A DNA stretch of 64,000 nucleotides from Martensiomyces pterosporus (Eukaryota; Kickxellomycota; Kickxellomycetes; Kickxellales; Kickxellaceae). A program made the position numbers and the translations under genes. The notes beneath the pieces are model-generated. The model was given only the letters and a program-made list of their open reading frames with translations. It was not told the origin of the DNA and did no database searches. Positions 1 to 10,137 of the stretch are shown here, piece by piece. Position 1 is the stretch's first letter. Each line of letters starts with the position of its first letter. Location: positions 132,481-196,480 of the forward strand of contig MU603935.1 of the NCBI GenBank assembly GCA_025201845.1. The letters are read 5' to 3'.

Positions 1-588
1 AGGGAGTGAAAGAGTGTGTGTTGTGGAGTGTTGTTACAAAGCCAATAGGGCGAATACAGTGGCCAATAAACAGGGTGTCCTTACATAAGCAAGGCAAAGT
101 AGAGGGCTCTGGTGTTTGAGTATAGAAAGGAAAGAGCGAGATGGAAGAGAGAGAAAACTGGGAAACAAACGGAAAAATCGCACGCCGTCCCCTGGGCAAC
201 ACAACCCCGCACACTGATGGCGTCAATTCACGAGCCTTTTTTCGTCAGAATAAGCAGTTGTCCAGCACGTGATTCATCGGCTCCCCTCGACTCGGCTCGG
301 GCTTTGGCTAAGCAAGCAGCGCTCCCAGTAAAGCGGTCAAGCCACCCGCCAGCTGGTAATTACAGCTTGGCAGCAAGGCTCGCTGCAATGCATTGAAGCG
401 AAGTAGCGCTTAATAGCCGACGAAATGTGCATATTTTTCTTGGTGCCGCCGAGCCTTCTTTTTTTTTTTGCTCCCCCACCTATCTTTTGCTCCCTTGCTC
501 TCGCTCTCGCTCGCTCCCTCGTCAGTTTTCATTTTCACTCCTTTCCGATTCTATTTCTCTGGGTTTGGCTGGCAGGTGCTTTTGAAAC
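1..588. other. Upstream region of the acyltransferase gene
   Basis: No convincing gene is seen. Two CCAAT pentamers lie at 42-46 and 63-67, either far upstream of the gene at 589 or belonging to a neighbour outside the window. From about 430 to 570 the plus strand is strongly pyrimidine-rich (long T and CT runs), the usual look of a fungal core promoter or 5' leader in this window. The short open frames here have no recognisable protein features. Confidence 0.4.
42..67 (+). promoter_or_regulatory. Pair of CCAAT boxes
   Basis: Two CCAAT pentamers 21 bp apart (42-46 and 63-67). CCAAT is the known target of the fungal Hap2/3/5 complex. Their distance from the gene at 589, more than 500 bp, makes ownership uncertain. 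They could serve a gene off the left edge. Confidence 0.25.
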
Positions 589-2043
589 ATGCAGGTGCTC
601 AACCAGGCGCTCGCCTGGATATCAGTCAGCTACTTGGGAGGGATTCCCGTTGACCGCATAGCCACCATTGTCGGCGTCCTGCTAGCCTACGCTCTGGCGC
701 ACATATTCCGCCGCATCCCTGCGACCAACGCCTCCATGCGGCACATGTTCTCGATCATATCCATGCTCTTCCTCTTCGGCGCAGTCCAAGAACAGTACCT
801 CGGCCTTGTCCATCTGTTTGTCGGGTCCCTGGTCGTCTACTTTTTGATGGCCACAATCAAGGGCTCCCTGATGCCCAAGGTGGTGTTTCTAGTGGCAATG
901 CTCCACATGTCGTACAGCCAGCTCCGGCGGCAGTGGGGCGAGACAGGCGACCAGGTATCATTTGACTACACCGGCGCACAGATGGTATTTGTCATTAAGG
1001 TCACCTCGCTGGCGTGCTGTATTTATGACGGCACCTGTGACCCCAAGTCGCTGACAGAGTACCAACGGAAAAACGCCGTAGGGGGCGTGCCGTCGTTTTT
1101 GGAATTCCTGGGGTATGTGTCGTTTTTCCCTGGGTTCGCTGTGGGCCCAGCCTTCGAGCTGGCTACGTATCGGAGGATGATTGCGTTCGACAATGCAAAG
1201 GCCCATCGGCAGATCAACGCACGTGCATACACCACCCTCCTGGTTGGTGTATTTTGGCTTGTCGTGTATGTGCTCTACGGCGATAAATTCACGTACCACT
1301 TTATGACCACTGAGGCGTTCGCGGAGTACGGGTTCGCGAGGAAGACTGTGTATTTGTGTACTTCGGGAGTGGTTACCAGGGCTGCGTACTATGCGGCGTG
1401 GAAGATGAGCGAGGGCGCGTGTGTGCTTGCCGGACTGGGATTTGACGGATACAGGGAGGACGGCTCCATTGCGTGGCTGGACATCTCCAATGTGCATGTG
1501 CTGGATGTCGAGATGGGCTCGAGCCTGAAGTCGCTTATCGACGGCTGGAACGTGGGCACGAATACGTGGCTCCGCCACCACGTGTACCTGCGGATCAGCC
1601 CCAAGGGCAAGAAGGGGTCCAGCACAAGAGCCACGATCCTCACATTCATGGTCTCGGCCTGGTGGCATGGATTCTACCCGGGCTATTACCTCACCTTCCT
1701 GGTGGCTTCGCTGGCGTCCAGTGCGGCAAGGATTTTGAGGAGGAACCTGCGGCCCCTGGTGGTCGACAAGGAAGACCCGAAGACACGTACGAGAGCGAAG
1801 ATGGCCTACGACCTGGCTGGCTGGACCATCTCGAAGTACGCTCTTGACTTTGTCGTTGCGCCGTTCATGGTGCTCTCCTTGTCGCTGAGCCTGAAGGCGT
1901 GGTACAACAACTATTTCCTGCTGCCCATTGGTGTGGCACTGGTGGAGATTGCGTTCAGGGTCCTTGGGGCTGGTCGGTATATCCATGCCTTTGCATCGAG
2001 CAAAGCGCCTCAGAATCCGATAGACAAGGCCAAGGCGCTGTGA
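589..2043 (+). CDS. ALE1: MBOAT lysophospholipid acyltransferase (Ale1/LPCAT type)
   Basis: A 484-aa polytopic membrane protein of the MBOAT family. Members acylate lysophospholipids from acyl-CoA at the ER in the Lands cycle (yeast Ale1/Slc4, animal LPCAT/MBOAT). Two family signatures are visible: the Asn region NTWLRHHVYLR (Asn about 325) and the active-site His in SAWWHGFYPGYY (His about 360). Hydrophobic segments run through the whole length, starting at residues 22-40. The length suits the family (yeast Ale1 is about 620 aa, many homologues 470-500). The ATG at 589 follows a pyrimidine-rich leader and is the first one giving the full N-terminal membrane segments. No intron is needed. A function in sterol or glycerol acylation is less likely because the NxWLRxxVY pattern is typical of the lysophospholipid branch. 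Confidence 0.88.
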   Translation: MQVLNQALAWISVSYLGGIPVDRIATIVGVLLAYALAHIFRRIPATNASMRHMFSIISMLFLFGAVQEQYLGLVHLFVGSLVVYFLMATIKGSLMPKVVFLVAMLHMSYSQLRRQWGETGDQVSFDYTGAQMVFVIKVTSLACCIYDGTCDPKSLTEYQRKNAVGGVPSFLEFLGYVSFFPGFAVGPAFELATYRRMIAFDNAKAHRQINARAYTTLLVGVFWLVVYVLYGDKFTYHFMTTEAFAEYGFARKTVYLCTSGVVTRAAYYAAWKMSEGACVLAGLGFDGYREDGSIAWLDISNVHVLDVEMGSSLKSLIDGWNVGTNTWLRHHVYLRISPKGKKGSSTRATILTFMVSAWWHGFYPGYYLTFLVASLASSAARILRRNLRPLVVDKEDPKTRTRAKMAYDLAGWTISKYALDFVVAPFMVLSLSLSLKAWYNNYFLLPIGVALVEIAFRVLGAGRYIHAFASSKAPQNPIDKAKAL

Positions 2044-3250
2044 TAGACATTTTTTTTTTCGTTACACGTTCATACATTTTCTGTGAATCTACACCCGTCT
2101 TCGCAAGATGCTCTTGGGGACGTGCATGTGTAGTTTATTGTTTGTCTATGTTAAGGATTGCTACAATACAGGTATGATAAATGCAAGACGACGGCAGGTG
2201 TGATTCTATGTGATGCGCAGCATTGGCGAGCTCGCTTTAGTAGTCCATCATTGTTGGCGGCCGAGGCGGCGGCGGGTAGTCTCGTTGGACTCGAGTCCCG
2301 TCTGTATGAATGGAGCCCATTGCTCTAGTATAGGAAGCGCGTGTGGCGTGTGCCTGGTTGTAAACGCAATGGGCGATGGAGAAAAAAAATACGAAAAATG
2401 CAAATAAAAGCTGAACAGCGGTCGCCTCTTGGAGAGAAGAAAGAGGAAAGGTGGGGAAGATATACAAGGAAGCGCACTCTGGTGCGTGCGTGCGTGCATT
2501 CATATATTCAAGGCTTTGCTGAAGCAGCCAAATAAATGCACCACATGGTTTCCTCCCTGAACGCCCAGCTGTGCTCATTTATTCGGCATGGGGTGTGAAT
2601 TGACGAATATCAGTCGAATGGCAATGCCACCAATCCATTCTTCTATTGCAAAACGCGCTTTACTAGAGGGTGCGTTTTATGAATCCTCACGAGAGGTAGT
2701 AATGACATTAGCGCCTGGCCATGCACACATGCACACACCAAATCCACATGACACTCTACCAGCGGAGGACAAATTGCAGGACGGGCACAGAACGTGTGTC
2801 GGCTGGGTGATGCACATTTCAATCCCGTGCTCCCTCCCCTCCACGCGTGCTGGCGTTGGCTGCAGAGGAATCTAGCTTCGGTGCTCGTGCGAGAGAGGAT
2901 TCATGCCGCAACACGGCTCTTTGCTCAACTCCGCTTGCTAAATAAAGCTCAATCCAAGCAAGGCGCCCACTCATCTATTTTTGCAACCTCCCTTCCTGCA
3001 TTCACAAGTTGGCTATTGATTTGGCATTCAACGGCTTGGCAGCCTGTGGAGGCGCTTTGGGATACAAGAACATTGCATGTGCGCATGTGGCTTCTGGCTG
3101 CCGTCATTTCCGCGCAGCGTCACAATATATTCTGTGCTTGGATATTGCGACATTGCAAGCAACTCAAAACACCGAATCGGGCGCACTGATCAAACAACCG
3201 CATGCTACTACCAAAAGCCGAGAAACGGGCAGACGGTGATCCGAGCCTCA
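2044..3250. other. Convergent intergenic region, no gene seen
   Basis: About 1.2 kb between the 3' ends of the acyltransferase (+) and the phosphatase (-). Several short open frames exist on both strands, but none shows domains, a biased codon pattern or convincing splice sites. It has T-rich and purine-rich patches (2041-2070, 2380-2460) that fit 3' UTR sequence. It is unusually long for a convergent gap in this window, so a noncoding transcript cannot be excluded. Confidence 0.35.
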
Positions 3251-3724
3251 TCAATGCCCCAGCGACCTCAGCAACCCCTCAGAGCACCGCGTGACCTGCT
3301 CAAAGTTGTGCTCAAACCCCTGCTGCCCGCCATAATACGGGTCCTCAATAATCCTGTCGCCCTTCTCCTTGCTATATGTGCCAAACAAGGCAGCTGTGGC
3401 CTTGGAGCCCTGCGGCCGTTTCCTTTGCAAGTCGTGCAGGTTCGATTCGTCCATGCACAGGACGTAGTCGAACTTCTTAAAGTCGCTGCTCATGACCTGG
3501 CGCGCGTGGTGGTTGACGGGCACTCCATTGGCCTTGCATGTGGCCACAGACCTTGCGTCGGGCCTTTCGCCGACGTGGTATCCGGCGGTGCCAGCGCTGT
3601 CGATGAGGAAGCGATCTGAGAGCCCGCGCTGCTTGACGATGTGGGCGAAGACGGCCTCGGCCATGGGCGAGCGGCAGATGTTGCCGAGGCAGACGAAAAG
3701 AACCTTGGTGCGATCGTCGTCCAT
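3251..3724 (-). CDS. LTP1: Low-molecular-weight protein tyrosine phosphatase
   Basis: A 157-aa cytosolic phosphatase of the LMW-PTP family (yeast Ltp1, fission yeast Stp1, animal ACP1). It hydrolyses phosphotyrosine through a phosphocysteine intermediate. The N-terminal P-loop VLFVCLGNICRSPMAEA holds the CX5R motif, with nucleophile Cys12 and Arg18. The general acid lies in the C-terminal EDPYYG motif (Asp128), followed by the family's aromatic pair. The length equals the usual 155-161 aa, and the frame is complete from ATG to stop without an intron. It is divergent from the DUF218 gene, with 430 bp between the two starts. Arsenate reductases share the fold, but the DPYYG acid loop favours the phosphatase. 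Confidence 0.93.
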   Translation of the reverse strand: MDDDRTKVLFVCLGNICRSPMAEAVFAHIVKQRGLSDRFLIDSAGTAGYHVGERPDARSVATCKANGVPVNHHARQVMSSDFKKFDYVLCMDESNLHDLQRKRPQGSKATAALFGTYSKEKGDRIIEDPYYGGQQGFEHNFEQVTRCSEGLLRSLGH

Positions 3725-4154
3725 CTGTCAGGAGAGCAAGAAAGTGTGCTGGAAAACAGGCGAAATCGGGGCGAGTGGAGATGAAACAGACCTGGGATGG
3801 GCGGAGATGGAGCTCCAGCCTTTTTTGGGATAGGGGAGCGGAGCGCGAGCCAGCCGGCGAGCCGCATTTTCGATCATCCCTCTCATGCAGCATTCCATAT
3901 ATGCCTCTGTGCATTGTGAGAACTCGGGGGCCCTCTCAGCAAAAGGCGCATTGCTGTCCAGACGTAGTTAGACAAGGCTCGCTCTTGAATTCCCGCCGCA
4001 CCCCCTTTGCCTTTTAGACGCTCCTTTATATCCTTGCTTCCGCTCAGCAGCACACACCCACATTTGCAAGAGTAGCGCCTGCTCAGTTCCCCCATCTCCC
4101 TTTTGCATAGATAGACAGCGCACGCGAAGCAAGAGCAGCACAAAACACATCAAA
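3725..4154. promoter_or_regulatory. Divergent promoter, phosphatase / DUF218 gene
   Basis: 430 bp between two divergently read starts. No TATA box or known operator stands out. It contains moderately AT-rich stretches (3990-4060) and must hold the core promoters of both genes. Confidence 0.35.
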
Positions 4155-5132
4155 ATGCCGTCGAGAACACCGCCACCAATGGTGCGAATAAACATCCCAA
4201 CAGTAAATGTCAGCGAGCCCTGGACATCCACGCCCCTGCGCAAACAGCGCCTGGCAACGCGACTGCTGCGCCTGTACCTCCCCTGCTTTCTCATTTTCTC
4301 CCTCGTCATAAACATATACTACTTCACGCGCCCCGAGCCGCTCTCGCTTTCACACGGGCTCTCCTCAACACGAGCGCAGGATCGCCCACGCAGGGAGTAC
4401 ACGGACGTGGAGTTCAAGCAGCTGACGGACCTGGTCATTGTGCCCGGCCACGGCGTCTACCTGGGCAACGAGTCGCCCCTGGACGAGTCCAACTGGTTCT
4501 TGCTCAACGAGCAGCGCGGCGAGGTGGGCGCATTTATGGCACATGTCGGCAAGGCCATCGAGATTGTCAAGGAGCACGACAGCGCGCTGCTCCTGTTCAG
4601 CGGGGGAGAAACGAGGGTGGAGGCCGGCACGTATAGCGAGGCTCAGGGGTACTGGGCAGCGGCGGATAAGATGGGGTGGCTGACGAAGGACGTGTACCGG
4701 CGGGTGATGACGGAGGAGTTTGCAAGGGACTCGTACGAGAACATCCTCTTCTCGATTGCCCGGTTCCATGAGATTACGGGCAACTACCCGGACAGGATCA
4801 CGGTTGTGGGGTTCGACTTCAAGAGAGAGCGATTTGTGGACCTCCACCGGGGCGCGCTGAAGTACCCCAAGATCAGGTTCAATTATGTGGGAATCAACCC
4901 GCCCGGCGACGTCAAGGCGCTGGCCAAAAGCGAGAGGGAGAACGCGTACGACTTGTTTGCCAAGGACCTGTACGGGTGCAAGGGGAGGCTGGCGGAGAAG
5001 CGCGAGAAGAGGAACCCGTTCAAGCTGAACCACGGGTATGCAAAGTCCTGTCCCGAGATTGCCAGCTTCTTTGACTACTGCCCGGCCAACCCGACTGCTG
5101 TGTACGACGGGCACCTGCCCTGGCTGAGCTAA
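4155..5132 (+). CDS. DUF218 (YdcF-like) type II membrane protein
   Basis: A 325-aa protein with a short basic cytoplasmic N-terminus, one membrane anchor (about residues 37-57) and a lumenal or extracellular DUF218 domain. Family marks are VIVPGHGVYLG near residue 95, LLFSGGETR near 150, a following EAQGYWAAA helix, and ITVVGFDFKRERF near 215. DUF218 proteins have a Rossmann-like fold. Bacterial members are linked to envelope metabolism or S-adenosylmethionine binding, while the fungal members have no settled function. The ATG at 4155 is the first in the frame and gives the expected cytosol-anchor-domain order. No intron is evident. A Golgi or ER location is an inference from the anchor. Confidence 0.8.
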   Translation: MPSRTPPPMVRINIPTVNVSEPWTSTPLRKQRLATRLLRLYLPCFLIFSLVINIYYFTRPEPLSLSHGLSSTRAQDRPRREYTDVEFKQLTDLVIVPGHGVYLGNESPLDESNWFLLNEQRGEVGAFMAHVGKAIEIVKEHDSALLLFSGGETRVEAGTYSEAQGYWAAADKMGWLTKDVYRRVMTEEFARDSYENILFSIARFHEITGNYPDRITVVGFDFKRERFVDLHRGALKYPKIRFNYVGINPPGDVKALAKSERENAYDLFAKDLYGCKGRLAEKREKRNPFKLNHGYAKSCPEIASFFDYCPANPTAVYDGHLPWLS

Positions 5133-5473
5133 GCTGCACCCGCACCTTCCTCTTTTCTTTAGCGCGTATTCAGTAGCCACCACCTTGTCAAACACTGCAA
5201 AGTCTTGGGCTAGAATGCGCCCAGTGCGACGTCAGAGCGTGTCTGGTTCACGTGTCATTGATAAACGCAGCATTAATCCGCTTTTGCCAAATGGGGACAC
5301 GCGTGGGTCCAGTCGCCTCAAGCACAGCTCAGGCGTCGCGCTCTGCATCTGGCAGCGGGGCTCGAATCGGCGAGCTCCTTGCGATAATGGTCACTAGCAG
5401 CAAGGCGGCTCAGGCACTCCGCGCCAGCGAGTGAGATCACCTCTGCCCGAGAGAGGCGGGGGCAGCGCGGTTG

Positions 5474-5480
5474 TGAGTCA
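5474..5480 (+). promoter_or_regulatory. Gcn4/CPC1-type site (TGAGTCA) before ILV3
   Basis: The exact heptamer TGAGTCA lies 188 bp upstream of the ILV3 start codon. In yeasts and filamentous fungi this is the binding site of the bZIP activator Gcn4/CPC1, which induces amino-acid biosynthesis genes, including branched-chain genes, under starvation. The match is seen directly. Its use here is inferred from position and target gene. Confidence 0.6.
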
Positions 5481-5544
5481 CGTTCAGTCCCTTGGGCTGT
5501 GATTCAGGAGAAGGGGGTGCAGAGTAGCGGCGCACAGCTTCAGC

Positions 5545-5550
5545 TATATA
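5545..5550 (+). promoter_or_regulatory. Candidate TATA box of ILV3
   Basis: TATATA lies about 120 bp upstream of the ATG and 65 bp downstream of the Gcn4-type site, a normal spacing for an inducible fungal promoter. It is the only such element in the upstream 300 bp. Confidence 0.4.
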
Positions 5551-5667
5551 GCCAGGCGAGGGGCGGGCTTTTGCGCCCAGCCGCCCAGCCCCTACCATCA
5601 ATCTTATCTTTCCTTTCCTTTCTCGCTGCACACACGCTATTTCTCCATATTCAAAATAAAACACAGG

Positions 5668-7467
5668 ATGATGCTTCGTGCACTCAGATCAAACACCGTC
5701 AAAGCCGCCGCGACAAGACGCCCCGCTGCCGCCCTGTCTGGTGGCAAGCACCTCTTCTCGACCTCCTCGCTTGCTCGCGAGGAGGACAAGGCGAAGCTCA
5801 ACCGATACAGCTCGATCATCACGCAGCCCAAATCCCAGGGCCCCTCCCAGGCCATGCTGTACGGCACAGGGCTCCAAGAGGACGACATGAACAAGGCCCA
5901 GGTCGGCATCTCGAGCGTGTGGTACGAGGGCAACCCCTGCAACATGCACCTTTTGGACCTCGCGGGCCACGTCAAAGAGGGCGTCAAGGCTGCCGGGCTT
6001 GTCGGCATGCGCTTCAACACGGTCGGCGTCAGCGACGGCATCAGCATGGGCACCCGCGGCATGTGCTACTCGCTGCAGTCACGCGACCTTATCGCTGACT
6101 CGATCGAAACAACAATGGGCGGCCTCTGGTATGACGCCAACATCTCAATCCCTGGGTGCGACAAGAACATGCCTGGCGTGCTGATGGCCATGGCGCGCCT
6201 CAACCGCCCCTCCATCATGGTCTACGGCGGCACGATCAGGCCGGGCCGTGGATGCCAGGGCCAGAGGTACGATATCGTGTCGACGTTCGAGTCCTACGGG
6301 TCGTATGTGGCTGGAAAGATCACTGACGCAGAGCGCTTTGACACGGTGCGCCACGCCTGCCCTGGCCCTGGCGCCTGCGGCGGCATGTACACAGCCAACA
6401 CTATGGCCACGGCTGCCGAGGCAATGGGCATGACCCTGCCGTATTCGTCGTCGTCGCCAGCCACCTCGCAGGAGAAGCTCGATGAGTGCCACCAGGCGGG
6501 AGCGGCGATCCGCAATCTGCTGGAGCTCAACATCTGCCCCAAGGACATCATGACGCGCAAGGCATTTGAGAACGCCATCACGGTGGCCATCGCCATGGGC
6601 GGGTCCACCAACGTCGTCCTCCACCTGATCGCTATTTCGCGGGCCATCGGCGTCAACCTCACCCTTGCGGACTTCCAGGAGATCTCCAACCGCACGCCCT
6701 TCCTTGCCGACATGAAGCCCAGCGGCAAGTACGTCATGGAGGATCTCCAAACGATCGGCGGCACCCCAGCCATCCTCAAGTACCTGGTCTCGGAGGGATA
6801 CGTTGATGGGTCGACAATGACCGTCACCGGAAAGACCCTCGCCGAGAACCTCAGGGACCTCCCCGGCCTCACGGACGGCCAGGACGTCATCCACACCGTG
6901 CAGAACCCCATCAAGCCCACGGGCCACTTGCAGACTCTCTTCGGAAACGTTGCGCCTGAGGGATCAGTGGCCAAGATCACCGGAAAGGAGGGGCTGCAGT
7001 TCGAGGGAACCGCAAAGGTCTTTGAGTCCGAGGACGAGATGCTGCATGCCCTGGAGCGCGGCGAGATCCAGAAGGGCCACGTCGTCATTATCCGCTATGT
7101 GGGACCCAAGGGCGGTCCTGGCATGCCCGAGATGCTCACCCCCACCAGCGCCATCATGGGCGCCGGCCTGGGCAAGCACGTTGCACTGCTTACTGATGGC
7201 AGGTTCTCGGGAGGAAGCCACGGCTTTATCATTGGCCACATCACCCCGGAGGCTCAGGAGGGTGGACCCATTGGGCTGATCATGGACGGAGACAAGATCA
7301 CCATTGATGCGGAGACCCGCCGTATTGATGTGGACGTCTCAGATGCAGAGATGGCGAAGCGTCGCGGCGAGTGGGCTGCCCCGCCACTCAAGGCTGACCG
7401 CGGCACTCTGTACAAGTACATCAAGAACGTCAAGTCTGCGTCCTATGGCTGCGTCACCGACGAGTGA
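5668..7467 (+). CDS. ILV3: Dihydroxy-acid dehydratase, mitochondrial
   Basis: A 599-aa IlvD/Edd-family enzyme. It dehydrates 2,3-dihydroxy-isovalerate and 2,3-dihydroxy-methylvalerate to the 2-keto acids in valine and isoleucine synthesis, in the mitochondrial matrix. The N-terminus is rich in Arg, Ala and Ser with few acids (residues 1-35), as expected for an import presequence. The Fe-S cysteines are in NPCNMH (Cys91), PGCDKNMPG (Cys164) and [10 protein letters not shown] (Cys231 and Cys237). GRFSGGSHG and the [10 protein letters not shown] region near the C-terminus are classic family signatures. The length matches yeast Ilv3 (585 aa). Two tandem ATGs at 5668 and 5671 are both usable. No intron is present. 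A Gcn4-type site upstream suggests general amino-acid control. Confidence 0.96.
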   Translation: MMLRALRSNTVKAAATRRPAAALSGGKHLFSTSSLAREEDKAKLNRYSSIITQPKSQGPSQAMLYGTGLQEDDMNKAQVGISSVWYEGNPCNMHLLDLAGHVKEGVKAAGLVGMRFNTVGVSDGISMGTRGMCYSLQSRDLIADSIETTMGGLWYDANISIPGCDKNMPGVLMAMARLNRPSIMVYGGTIRPGRGCQGQRYDIVSTFESYGSYVAGKITDAERFDTVRHACPGPGACGGMYTANTMATAAEAMGMTLPYSSSSPATSQEKLDECHQAGAAIRNLLELNICPKDIMTRKAFENAITVAIAMGGSTNVVLHLIAISRAIGVNLTLADFQEISNRTPFLADMKPSGKYVMEDLQTIGGTPAILKYLVSEGYVDGSTMTVTGKTLAENLRDLPGLTDGQDVIHTVQNPIKPTGHLQTLFGNVAPEGSVAKITGKEGLQFEGTAKVFESEDEMLHALERGEIQKGHVVIIRYVGPKGGPGMPEMLTPTSAIMGAGLGKHVALLTDGRFSGGSHGFIIGHITPEAQEGGPIGLIMDGDKITIDAETRRIDVDVSDAEMAKRRGEWAAPPLKADRGTLYKYIKNVKSASYGCVTDE

Positions 7468-8497
7468 GGCTTTTCCATTTGTGTAGCTATTTTGATTTGG
7501 AAATACATATGCTTAATGTTCGATTGCATCTACCCGAGTGCCGCTGATACATGGCTTTCTTTGATGCGGCCGTCGACATATAAAGCCACACCTGAGGGCG
7601 CGTCTCTGCCCTGGATGTGTTGCCACTGACGAGCAGGCTGCTGCTCCATGTCTGAGCACGTGCCTTTCCAGCACAGCTCTGGGCACAGCGCATCGCTTTT
7701 GATTTGATTGCGCGCAAGGCGCAGGAGGGAAATCACCTGACGCTGTCGGTCTGGGGCCATCATGAGGGGTGGTCCAAGCCAAGGAATTGAATGACCGCCA
7801 GCGCTAAATAAGGAAAGAGCATGCTTGCAGCCGGCAACAATGATAGCGAGGGGATTCTCGCCTCTGCATTCTGTTTTGTTTCGCTTGGAAAGTCTGAAAA
7901 GAAGTGGGTGCCCAATTCCACCTTGCATCATTTCTCTGCTCTGCTTTCCTTTTGGTGCTGTTGCGGCTCCCTTGCTTAACGCATCCCTCTTTTCTCCTTC
8001 GCGCCTCAAGTCTCCTCTCCCTCTCTTCTTATTCACGAATCTCTTGCGGCTTTACGACTCTTATTTTCCCTTTCTCCCTGCTCCGTCTCTCGCTCTTGCC
8101 CCTCTCCGCCTTAATTTTCCTTTATTTCAATCCTATTTATAGATACCCGTCGGCCAGGCAGTCTCTTGTCAGAAGGAAGAAACCCAACGAAACCACACAA
8201 GAAAAAGTCTGCGCTGGTCGTCTGCTTACTTCTCGCCCCCATCTCCACCCTATACCTCGTTCTTTTCACCTGCACCCTGCTCTACATGACTCGGGCTTTT
8301 ACGACGCAACAGCACCATCTCTGCCTCTGAAGACACATACACCCATCTCTCTTCCGCACACAGCCGTTTACTACTTTTTTGGCATTCTATTTCCATTCGG
8401 CTTTTCTTGGCCGATAAGCGGAGCAATCGCAGTAGCGCATACCCACAGAAAACGAGCCACCTTGGCTACATAGCATACACATACAGGCGAGTTAAAT
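7468..8497. other. Intergenic region with a long CT-rich leader
   Basis: About 1.0 kb between ILV3 and the Cys-rich surface protein, both on the plus strand. The first part is probably the ILV3 3' end. From about 7915 to 8130 and again to 8350 the plus strand is CT-rich, like the leaders of other genes here. A TTTATAG stretch occurs at about 8134. No supported gene is seen. Confidence 0.35.
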
Positions 8498-9894
8498 ATG
8501 CGGTTTTGGGGCCTGCTTCCAGTGACACTGACAGTCTACACGGCACTGGCAAACCAGGCTCGGGGGTCAGCGCTTCTAAGCACGCATAACTATTACCAGC
8601 GCAATGCAACGGCGCTGGCTGTAAGGGACACGGCGGCAGCAGGGGGCTGTCAGCCTGGATTCATTAACTGCCCAGTGTTTGGTTGCATACAAGGAAGTGC
8701 CTGTCCTCAAGGTAAGAAAACGGGATTTACTTTTGACATGCATGATGCCTGTGGTCTGTTGCCCCATTTGCATCAATGCACGCGTAAAGCGTTTGAAGTC
8801 CGACTCCTACCCAGGGAACAAGTGCCAGCAAGCGTGTGCCTTTGTTCTCCTTTCTCACACATGTGGAAAAGAGCCTGGCAATGCAAGTGTGTGTGGGTGT
8901 GTGTATTTATGAGACGCTTGATACTAACGTTTATTTGTGTACCTCTCTCTGTGTAGACTGCACATCGCGAAAGGACATCAGCTCTTGTGCAGTCAGCATC
9001 AACGGCAAAGGCTGTGCCTGGATATCCGAGACTTGCGTTCAGAACGTCCAGTGCCCGATCAATGCCGCCGGCCAATGCCCCGACGGGTGCCAGGGATGCG
9101 GAGAGTTCCAGTGCATCAACATCGGCCTGCAGTGCCCGCGTTCATGCGCCTCCAGGTCAGTCAACGAGTGCAACACCCTGGCGCTGTATAATGGCGTCGG
9201 GTGTGGATGGAATGGCAGCAAGTGCATTCCGTGGGACCCGATCAATAACATCCCCATACCAGCAACTCATGTAACTGCCACCCAGTACGTGTTGACTACA
9301 AGCGGTGCAGCTACCGCTGTACCGACCCAACAAGCGCCATCGCCGACACCTGTGCCGCCGCCATCGACTACCACCGCTGCCCCTGTGTCCCAGCCACAGT
9401 CGACAACTGCTGCTGCTTCCGTCACCACCGCCACAACTACCACCAGCATTGCTAGCAGCACACCAGCCCCGACAACCAGTGCCAGCAGCACACCGTCTTC
9501 TTTGGGTAGCTCATCGGACAGCCAGTCGTTCTTCTCGAGCCTTGACGAGGGCTTCTCATCGAGTGCGACTGACGGCTCTACACTGGAAGCCAGCAACGGC
9601 AACAGCGGCATTACGGCGCGCCACTCCGGTCTCGGAGCCGGACCGATTGTAGCCATAGTGATTTGCTCCCTGGCAGCAGTCGGGTTGATATCGTGGGTGG
9701 TTCTGTACCAGATGACCAAGAGCAAGACAAGGTTCCAGCCAGAACTGTTCCCCAGCGGTATGGAAAAGAGCGCCTCCGCGCATTATGCCAGTCCGCCGAT
9801 GCGGGAGAGTTCGTCGGCCATCCGGGACATGTATGGAAGCCAGGTGGATCTCATCGCTACCGCTGCCCGAGTGGCTGGCGTTCCGCGGCGGTGA
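8498..9894 (+). CDS. Cys-rich single-pass surface protein (unknown)
   Basis: A two-exon gene: exon 1 is 8498-8711 and exon 2 is 8957-9894. They are joined over a 245-bp intron with a GTAAGA donor and GTGTAG acceptor; the phase-1 junction restores Asp. The product is 383 aa. Residues 1-22 look like a signal peptide. A Cys-rich ectodomain follows (about 51-165). It holds two similar modules of the type Cys-x9-10-Gly-Cys-x-Trp-x5-6-Cys, resembling PSI-like folds. Next comes a Ser/Thr/Pro/Ala-rich, probably O-glycosylated stalk (about 190-285), one membrane segment (GPIVAIVICSLAAVGLISWV) and a basic-start cytoplasmic tail. The layout recalls fungal wall sensors or adhesins, but there is no WSC domain. 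I do not recognise the family. Confidence 0.72.
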
Positions 9895-10137
9895 GCGATT
9901 CACGGCGAGTCGGGCACTCAACATGCAGCGCTTTTATCCGTTCTCTGTTATTCCCTCAGCACCCTTTTCCTCTTTCCTATCCGATTGTAGTTTAACCAAA
10001 TGCCCTTCCAGCCGTGTCCGCCGGTGTGGCTTACGAGTGCGTTTCTATAGCCGCCGAGATGCGGCTTCTTTGTACTGCACACAAAGGAGAGTGTAAGGCA
10101 ATGCAGCAGGGTGTAAAATATATAAGGATAGAAAAGT

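Larger units (their letters stand above)
5133..5667 (+). promoter_or_regulatory. ILV3 upstream region
   Basis: 535 bp between the DUF218 stop and the ILV3 start. It carries a perfect Gcn4-type heptamer at 5474-5480, a near match (TGATTCA) about 25 bp downstream, and a TATATA element at 5545-5550 about 120 bp before the ATG. A pyrimidine-rich leader follows (5590-5650). No gene is seen. Confidence 0.55.

Noticed and set aside
958..1986. 342-codon minus-strand open frame inside the MBOAT gene
   Set aside because: Exact shadow of the plus-strand coding sequence; no domains, and the plus frame carries all MBOAT motifs.
5320..5400. GGCTCGAATC string resembling a tRNA T-loop
   Set aside because: The flanking bases do not form a five-pair T stem on either strand and no A box is at the right distance.
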